64,000 bases of DNA from Brucella daejeonensis (GTDB taxonomy: Bacteria; Pseudomonadota; Alphaproteobacteria; Rhizobiales; Rhizobiaceae), in the NCBI RefSeq assembly GCF_014199265.1, contig NZ_JACIJG010000010.1, positions 62,001-126,000 on the forward strand, given 5' to 3'. Of this stretch, positions 58,415 through 64,000 are shown piece by piece. A model generated the notes under the pieces. The model ran no database searches, had not been told where the DNA came from, and saw nothing but the letters and a program-made list of their open reading frames with translations. The translations under genes and the position numbers were made by a program. Within the stretch, counting starts at the first letter, position 1, and each line of letters opens with the position of its first letter.

Positions 58415-60031
58415 ATGGCTGTCAGCTCCAAGCATATTCCCGCTCCCGATCTTCATCGGGTGCGCCGCGCCCTCCTTTCCGTTTCCGACAAAACCGGCCT
58501 GATCGATTTTGCCCGCGCGCTCCATGCGCATGGCGTCGAAATCCTTTCGACCGGCGGCACCGCCAAGTCGATTGCCGCCGAAGGCATTCCGGTGAAGGAC
58601 GTGTCCGAAGTAACCGGTTTTCCTGAAATCATGGACGGGCGCGTCAAGACGCTGCACCCGGCGGTTCATGGCGGTCTGCTCGCCGTGCGCAACGATCCCG
58701 AACACGTTGCGGCCATGGAAGAACACGGCATCGGCGGCATCGATCTCGCCGTGATCAACCTCTATCCGTTCGAGGAAGTCCGCTTCAAGGGCGGCGATTA
58801 CGACACGACCGTCGAGAACATCGACATTGGCGGCCCGGCCATGATCCGCGCCTCGGCCAAGAACCACGCCTATGTGGCAACCGTCGTCGATCCTGCCGAC
58901 TATGCCGACATCGTCGCCGAACTTGAAAAGCATTCCGGCTCCCTGCCGCTCGCCTTCCGCAAGAAGCTCGCCGCCAAGGCATTTTCGCGCACCGCCGCCT
59001 ATGACGCAGCGATTTCCAACTGGTTTGCCGAAGCGATCGAGGAAGAAACCCCGATATATCGCTCGGTTGCAGGCAAGCTGCATTCGGTCATGCGCTACGG
59101 TGAAAATCCGCACCAGACCGCAGGCTTCTATCTCACCGGCGAGAAGCGTCCGGGCGTGGCGACCGCGACCCAGCTTCAGGGCAAGCAGCTTTCCTACAAC
59201 AATATCAACGACACCGATGCAGCCTTCGAACTCGTTGCCGAATTCGATCCGGCCCGCACGGCAGCCGTCGCCATCATCAAGCACGCCAATCCTTGCGGCG
59301 TGGCCGAAGCTTCCACCATCAGGCAAGCCTACCTCAAGGCGCTCGCCTGCGATCCTGTTTCCGCCTTTGGCGGCATCGTCGCGCTCAACAAGACGCTCGA
59401 TGAAGAAGCGGCTGAAGAGATCGTGAAGATATTCACCGAAGTCATCATCGCGCCGGATGCGACCGAAGGCGCACAGGCCATCGTCGCCGCCAAGAAGAAC
59501 CTGCGTCTTCTCGTGACCGGCGGTCTGCCCGATCCGCGCGCCGGCGGCATTGCGGCCAAGACGGTTGCCGGCGGCCTGCTGGTCCAGTCGCGCGACAATG
59601 GCGTCGTTGACGATCTCGATCTCAAGGTCGTGACCAAGCGTGCACCGAGTGACGCTGAACTGAACGACATGAAATTCGCCTTCCGCATTGCCAAGCATGT
59701 GAAGTCGAACGCCATCGTCTATGTCAAGGACGGCGCAACGGTCGGCATCGGCGCCGGTCAGATGAGCCGTGTCGATTCAGCCCGCATCGCCGCCCGCAAG
59801 GCGGAAGATGCAGCCGAAGCTGCCGGTCTGGCAGAACCGCTCACCAAGGGCTGCGTGGTCGCTTCCGACGCGTTCTTCCCCTTCGCGGACGGCCTGCTTT
59901 CAGCCGTTCAGGCCGGTGCGACGGCCGTCATCCAGCCGGGCGGCTCCATGCGTGACGACGAAGTGATCGCCGCCGCCGACGAACATGGCATCGCCATGGT
60001 CATGACCGGTATGCGCCACTTCCGCCACTAA
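58415..60031 (+). CDS. purH: Bifunctional AICAR transformylase / IMP cyclohydrolase
   Basis: The last two steps of purine synthesis in one 538-residue protein. The N-terminal MGS-like cyclohydrolase has [35 protein letters not shown]. The transformylase part has KHANPCGVA and ends [34 protein letters not shown], including the catalytic residues of the family. Length and ATG 58415 match Brucella PurH. A terminator follows. Confidence 0.98.
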   Translation: MAVSSKHIPAPDLHRVRRALLSVSDKTGLIDFARALHAHGVEILSTGGTAKSIAAEGIPVKDVSEVTGFPEIMDGRVKTLHPAVHGGLLAVRNDPEHVAAMEEHGIGGIDLAVINLYPFEEVRFKGGDYDTTVENIDIGGPAMIRASAKNHAYVATVVDPADYADIVAELEKHSGSLPLAFRKKLAAKAFSRTAAYDAAISNWFAEAIEEETPIYRSVAGKLHSVMRYGENPHQTAGFYLTGEKRPGVATATQLQGKQLSYNNINDTDAAFELVAEFDPARTAAVAIIKHANPCGVAEASTIRQAYLKALACDPVSAFGGIVALNKTLDEEAAEEIVKIFTEVIIAPDATEGAQAIVAAKKNLRLLVTGGLPDPRAGGIAAKTVAGGLLVQSRDNGVVDDLDLKVVTKRAPSDAELNDMKFAFRIAKHVKSNAIVYVKDGATVGIGAGQMSRVDSARIAARKAEDAAEAAGLAEPLTKGCVVASDAFFPFADGLLSAVQAGATAVIQPGGSMRDDEVIAAADEHGIAMVMTGMRHFRH

Positions 60032-60053
60032 ACCCTTTTTCAGCTTCAACGAC

Positions 60054-60086
60054 AAAGGCCCCGGAATCGCCGATTCCGGGGCCTTT
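60054..60086. terminator. Bidirectional terminator between purH and the MFS gene
   Basis: AAAGGCCCCGGAATC and GATTCCGGGGCCTTT pair fully over GCC, between convergent genes at 60031 and 60090. Confidence 0.92.
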
Positions 60087-60089
60087 CGT

Positions 60090-61472
60090 TCACAGCGGCT
60101 TGTTCGCCGGGTAAGGCGTGACCTTTGCCAGCGCGAGACCGACGAGAAAGAACACCGGCAGCACCGACATGCCGAGCGCCGCCGATCCGCTGAGCGCGGT
60201 AATCGTCGCAACGAGGAACGGCCCCAGAAAACTCGTCGCCCGGCCGGCAAGCGCATAAACGCCGAAATAGCGGCCCGCTTCCTGCGGCCCGATGCTGCGC
60301 GCGAACCATGACCGCGACGAGGCCTGCACCGGCCCGAAAGCCGCGCCGATCATCAACCCGTAGAACAGGTAACTGTGTTCGGCGGCAGTGCCGAACAACT
60401 TGCCCTCCCCCTCCAGCGTAAACGGCAGCAGGCCGAAAAACGTATAATCCCGGCCCGTGGAAGCGATGCCCAGGGAAGCGAGAAACAGCAGCGCGAGCGC
60501 ACCGACGACAACCGCCTTCGAACCGAAACGCGTATCGACACGGCTTGCGGCGAGGCAACTGATGATCGCCATGACATTCAGGATCATCCCGAAAAGCCCG
60601 ATCTCGGTGATCGTCCAGTGAAACATCGCCGCCGCATAGCCTGCGCCCATCGCCAGAAGCGCATTGACGCCGTCCTGATAGATAAGCCTGGCGGCAAGAA
60701 AACGCACGATGCCCGGACGCCTGCGCACTTCGCGCAGCGTCGATCCGAGTTCGGCAAGCCCGCCGCGCACCGCCTGGCGCAGCCGCTGCCCCCGCTCCTG
60801 ATCGGGCGTGAACAGAAACATCGGCATGACGAAAACCAGATACCACAGCGCCGCTATCGGCCCGCTGATGCGAGCATCTTCACCCATGACGGGATCGAGG
60901 CCGAACAGTGGCTTCATGCCGATGATCGTCCGCCCCGTTTCAGGAGAAGCCGCCAGACACAGAACCACGAAAATCAGCACGATCATGCCGCCCAGATAGC
61001 CAAGCCCCCAGGCGATGTTCGATACGCGTCCGATATCCCTGCCCGGCACCAGCCGCGGCATCATGGAATCGTTGAAGACGATGGAAAACTCCGCCGCGAT
61101 CATCGCGATGCTGAAGGCCAGAAGCACCCAGAAGAGCTTCGCGCCCGGCACCGCGAACCACAATGTCATCAGGCTTGCGATCTTCAGGACGGCGAAGAAC
61201 CCGATCCACGGCTTCCGGGCGCCCGTCTTGTCGGCAATCGCGCCCAGTACGGGCGAGAGAATGGCGATCGCAAAACCGGCCGCGGCGAAGCCATATCCCC
61301 ATGCGACCTGCCCCGCCTCCGGGCTATCCGCCATGCGGGATATGAAATATGGACCGAAAATGAATGTCACGACGACCGTGAAAAACGGCTGGGCCGCCCA
61401 GTCGAAAAAAATCCAGCCCCATATTCCGCGACGCGACGCATAGCCGTGCGCTTCCAGAACCTGATCGCTCAA
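60090..61472 (-). CDS. MFS transporter, UMF1/Atg22-like
   Basis: This 460-residue membrane protein has about twelve hydrophobic segments. The start GIWGWIFFDWAAQPFFTVVVTFIFGPYF, with FDWA near the first segment, is typical of the UMF1/Atg22-like branch, whose yeast member exports amino acids from the vacuole. The start codon is TTG 61472, supported by GGGGGAAGGAACAAACAA directly upstream, which gives AAGGA spacing of about eight bases. No partner genes suggest a substrate. Confidence 0.87.
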   Translation of the reverse strand: MSDQVLEAHGYASRRGIWGWIFFDWAAQPFFTVVVTFIFGPYFISRMADSPEAGQVAWGYGFAAAGFAIAILSPVLGAIADKTGARKPWIGFFAVLKIASLMTLWFAVPGAKLFWVLLAFSIAMIAAEFSIVFNDSMMPRLVPGRDIGRVSNIAWGLGYLGGMIVLIFVVLCLAASPETGRTIIGMKPLFGLDPVMGEDARISGPIAALWYLVFVMPMFLFTPDQERGQRLRQAVRGGLAELGSTLREVRRRPGIVRFLAARLIYQDGVNALLAMGAGYAAAMFHWTITEIGLFGMILNVMAIISCLAASRVDTRFGSKAVVVGALALLFLASLGIASTGRDYTFFGLLPFTLEGEGKLFGTAAEHSYLFYGLMIGAAFGPVQASSRSWFARSIGPQEAGRYFGVYALAGRATSFLGPFLVATITALSGSAALGMSVLPVFFLVGLALAKVTPYPANKPL

Positions 61473-61579
61473 TTGTTTGTTCCTTCCCCCCGCCAGAAAG
61501 CAGTCACCGACATACCCATCGGGCGCTTCTCTTTGGCGGGAACGATCCTATACCCCGGAATGCGGGTCACAAGAAACGA

Positions 61580-61604
61580 AAAGGGCGGCCGAAGCCGCCC
61601 TTTG
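61580..61604 (-). terminator. Terminator of the glutamate dehydrogenase gene
   Basis: AAAGGGCGGC pairs with GCCGCCCTTT over a four-base loop, followed on the minus strand by TTTTCGTTTCTT, about 35 bases past the stop. Confidence 0.87.
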
Positions 61605-61638
61605 GAGAAAAATATCAGGGCCGTGACCCCGACAAGCG

Positions 61639-64000
61639 CTACTGTGTCAGGTCGGACATCAGCCCGGCCGCGACCGCCAGCCGCGAAACGGTAAGGTCGC
61701 CGCCTTCGGTGAGCGCCACCATACGGCTCTTCACCTGCTCGATGCGCGCGCCGTCCGCGGCGAACCACGCCGCCGCCGGGTCCTTCTCCCCGGCAAAACG
61801 CTTGAGCGCCGTAATGGTGATACCGCGCGCGGCCTGGGTGATCGTATCGTTCGCCCGCGACAGGGCCAGGCCGTCATAATAATCCGTGACGGGAATGCTG
61901 CGCGCGGCTTCCTCGATGCGGCCGATGCGGAAGGTTTCCGAAACGCCGAAATAGGCTTTTGCCGTGGCCACCAGATCGGCGCCCGCCAGATGCGCGATCA
62001 GCGCGATGTCCGGCATGATGCCCGCAAGCTGGAGATTGGCGAGGCGTTGCGCCAGTTTTTCCGGTGCGCCCTTTTCCACGAAAGCAGCCTTGTCGGCCTG
62101 AACCGCGCTCTTGAGGAATTGCGGCATCAGACCGTCGAAACGCGGCTCCAGTTCGGCACGCGCCCCGGTGATCGTATCCACCAATTCCGTCAGGTTGGCG
62201 CGGGTCGTGTCGTTGCGCAGCACCCAGGCCGTGGTGGCCAGCAGCATTTCGCTGACGATCTGATAGAAACCGTTCTGCACATCGCCCGGCACACGATTGT
62301 CGAGCGCATCGATGGCGTCATAGATCGCATCGATCGCAAAGCCGTCACGCACCGCCACATAGGCCCGAACGATATCGGCGGGCGACTTGCCTGTCGTATC
62401 GGCCAGACGGCTGATGAAGGTGATGCCGCCGCGATTTATGACGTCATTGGCCAGAAGGGTCGCGACGATTTCCCGCTTCAGGCGATGGTTGGAAATTTCC
62501 TGCGTATAGGTCTTCACCATGCGCTTGGGGAAATAACCGAACAGCAGAGACTGGAAATAGGGTTCGTCGGGAAGCGCGCTTGCCACCAGATCGCCCGACA
62601 GCGACAGTTTCGCATAGGCAAGCAGAACCGCCAGTTCCGGGCGCGTGAGCGGCTGGCCTGCCTTCTGGCGTTCGATGAGCACGGCATCGGACGGCAGGTA
62701 CTCCACCTTGCGGTCGAGAAGCTTGCGGTTTTCCAGTTCCGCCATGAAGCGCGCCTGATAAGGCAGCTCGGCCAGTCCCTGACGCTCGCTGAGCGAAAGC
62801 GTCAGCGGTTGCAGATAGTTGTTGCGCAGCACCAGTTCGGACACGTCGTCGGTCATGCTGACGAGAAGCTTGTTGCGCGCCGGACGCTTCAGCTTGCCCG
62901 AGCGCATGGCGGCCGCGAGCGCGATCTTGATATTGACCTCGACGTCCGAGCAGTTGACGCCCGCCGAATTGTCGATGGCGTCGGTATTGCTCCGGCCTCC
63001 GCCGGACCCGCCGGCCCCACCGACCAGAGCATATTCGATACGTCCGCGCTGCGTCACGCCGAGATTGGCACCCTCGCCGATCACGCGTGCGCGCACCTCC
63101 GCCCCGGTGATGCGGATCGCATCGTTGGCACGGTCGCCCACCTGCGCATCCGTTTCGGCGGAGGAGCGAATATAGGTGCCGATGCCGCCGAACCAGAGCA
63201 GGTCCACCCTGGCCTTGAGGATCGCCGTCATGATTTCCTGCGGCGTGCCGGTGGTCGTCTCCAGACCGATGGCTGCGGCAGCTTCCGGCGAAAGCGTAAT
63301 CGTCTTCTGGCTGCGGCTATAGATGCCGCCGCCAGCAGAAAGCTTGGTGCGGTCATAGTCCTGCCAGCTCGAACGCGGCAGGTCGAACAGGCGCTTGCGC
63401 TCGGCAAAGCCCGTCGCGGGGACCGGATCGGGATCGATGAAGATATCGCGATGGTCGAAAGCTGCCACGAGCCTGATCTGCTCGGAAAGCAGCATACCGT
63501 TGCCGAACACGTCGCCCGACATGTCGCCCACGCCGACCACCGTGAAAGGCTCGCTCTGGATATCCATGTCGAATTCGCGGAAATGCCGCTTCACGGCCTC
63601 CCACGCACCGCGCGCGGTGATGCCCATGCCCTTGTGGTCGTAACCGGCGGAACCGCCGGATGCGAAGGCATCGTCCAGCCAGAAATCATGCGCCTGGCTG
63701 ATGGCGTTGGCCGTATCGGAGAAGGTGGCCGTGCCCTTGTCGGCGGCGACCACGAAATAAGGATCGTCCTTGTCGTGGCGCACGACGTCCGTCGGCGGAA
63801 CGACATGACTGTCCTCGATATTGTCCGTGACCGACAGAAGCGTGGAAATGAAAATCTTGTAGGCGTCGCGACCGGCCTCGAAGACCGCATTGCGGTCGCC
63901 GCCGACAGGCAGGCGTTTCGGATAGAAGCCGCCCTTGGCGCCGACAGGCACGATCACGGCATTCTTGACCTGCTGCGCCTTCACGAGGCCCAGCACTTCG
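61639..64000 (-). CDS. gdh: NAD-specific glutamate dehydrogenase, large type (5' end outside window)
   Basis: The frame is open to the right window edge and gives 787 C-terminal residues of a protein that is about 1600 long in this family (the 180-kDa GDH, also called GdhB). It deaminates glutamate to 2-oxoglutarate using NAD. The visible part carries NAVIVPVGAKGGF, VGVGDMSGDVFGNGML, LLWFGGIGTYIRSSAETDAQVGDRANDAIR and VIGEGANLGVTQRGRIEYAL, all conserved in large GDHs, then the long C-terminal helical domain. It ends in a good terminator. Confidence 0.95.
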   Translation of the reverse strand, partial: EVLGLVKAQQVKNAVIVPVGAKGGFYPKRLPVGGDRNAVFEAGRDAYKIFISTLLSVTDNIEDSHVVPPTDVVRHDKDDPYFVVAADKGTATFSDTANAISQAHDFWLDDAFASGGSAGYDHKGMGITARGAWEAVKRHFREFDMDIQSEPFTVVGVGDMSGDVFGNGMLLSEQIRLVAAFDHRDIFIDPDPVPATGFAERKRLFDLPRSSWQDYDRTKLSAGGGIYSRSQKTITLSPEAAAAIGLETTTGTPQEIMTAILKARVDLLWFGGIGTYIRSSAETDAQVGDRANDAIRITGAEVRARVIGEGANLGVTQRGRIEYALVGGAGGSGGGRSNTDAIDNSAGVNCSDVEVNIKIALAAAMRSGKLKRPARNKLLVSMTDDVSELVLRNNYLQPLTLSLSERQGLAELPYQARFMAELENRKLLDRKVEYLPSDAVLIERQKAGQPLTRPELAVLLAYAKLSLSGDLVASALPDEPYFQSLLFGYFPKRMVKTYTQEISNHRLKREIVATLLANDVINRGGITFISRLADTTGKSPADIVRAYVAVRDGFAIDAIYDAIDALDNRVPGDVQNGFYQIVSEMLLATTAWVLRNDTTRANLTELVDTITGARAELEPRFDGLMPQFLKSAVQADKAAFVEKGAPEKLAQRLANLQLAGIMPDIALIAHLAGADLVATAKAYFGVSETFRIGRIEEAARSIPVTDYYDGLALSRANDTITQAARGITITALKRFAGEKDPAAAWFAADGARIEQVKSRMVALTEGGDLTVSRLAVAAGLMSDLTQ

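Overview
The window is a gene-dense stretch of an alphaproteobacterial chromosome from the order Rhizobiales. The Brucella/Ochrobactrum group is by far the best fit. Gene order and predicted lengths match what I remember of Brucella chromosome I: AtpC 135 aa, AtpG 292 aa, AtpH 186 aa with a GTG start, LeuS 877 aa, PurH 538 aa, and a 333-aa proline-racemase-family PrpA with cysteines at 90 and 253. Recalled classical Brucella proteins such as AtpC differ at several positions, so an Ochrobactrum-type relative is more likely than a classical Brucella species. This is inference from memory and was not checked by a search. Both window ends cut genes: thiB on the left and the large NAD-glutamate dehydrogenase on the right. 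No rRNA, tRNA, prophage, transposase or CRISPR array was seen.

Layout. 1-3208: thiamine ABC importer thiB(partial)-thiP-thiQ. 3473-5663: an M48 lipoprotein metalloprotease and a YiiM-like MOSC protein. 5842-15335: sigma factor rpoH2, a CarD regulator, 7Fe ferredoxin fdxA, an S4 RNA-binding protein next to a Suv3/MgpS-type helicase, an acetyl-CoA acetyltransferase, a GlcG/HbpS-like protein and rpmF. 15486-21573: mtgA, a farnesyl-diphosphate synthase, ispG, 3-hydroxybutyrate dehydrogenase, and an MFS transporter with its DeoR regulator. 21822-33251: pyruvate carboxylase, two tandem LivK-like binding proteins, then a complete branched-chain/amide amino-acid ABC importer (livH-M-G-F plus a small membrane protein). 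33545-36793: a hydroxyproline catabolic pair (PrpA-type epimerase and FAD-dependent D-amino-acid dehydrogenase) divergent from a GntR regulator. 36845-42731: a MarR regulator and the F1 ATP synthase operon atpHAGDC. 43012-54000: a small membrane protein, priA, tal, leuS-lptE, a YggS protein, usg, acsA and an SdhAF4-like protein. 54069-64000: htpX, an RsmB-like methyltransferase, a heparinase II/III-like protein, purH, an MFS transporter and partial gdh.

Most of the content is core metabolism and housekeeping. Linked functions include acetyl-CoA and ketone-body metabolism (thiolase, BdhA, AcsA, pyruvate carboxylase), isoprenoid supply (FPP synthase beside IspG), envelope assembly (MtgA, LptE, HtpX, M48 protease) and amino-acid uptake and catabolism.

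The least ordinary content lies between and at the edges of genes. (i) Long, degenerate palindromic elements, probably Bru-RS-like, sit directly against the 3' ends of rpoH2, lptE, priA and the sdhAF4-like gene. (ii) A shorter REP-like palindrome recurs, including two exact-length tandem 54-bp units inside the atp operon. (iii) A diverged tandem duplication of about 280 bp between the helicase and the thiolase carries a tight cluster of GANTC (CcrM) sites. (iv) A perfect-looking 25-bp inverted repeat bounded by CTAG lies between the two livK genes. (v) Three ATGCAT boxes phased at 10 and 20 bp lie over the start of the DeoR gene. (vi) The LivG ATPase carries a C-terminal helix-hairpin-helix domain resembling the tail of rhizobial NuoE. 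No clearly novel multi-gene system was found.
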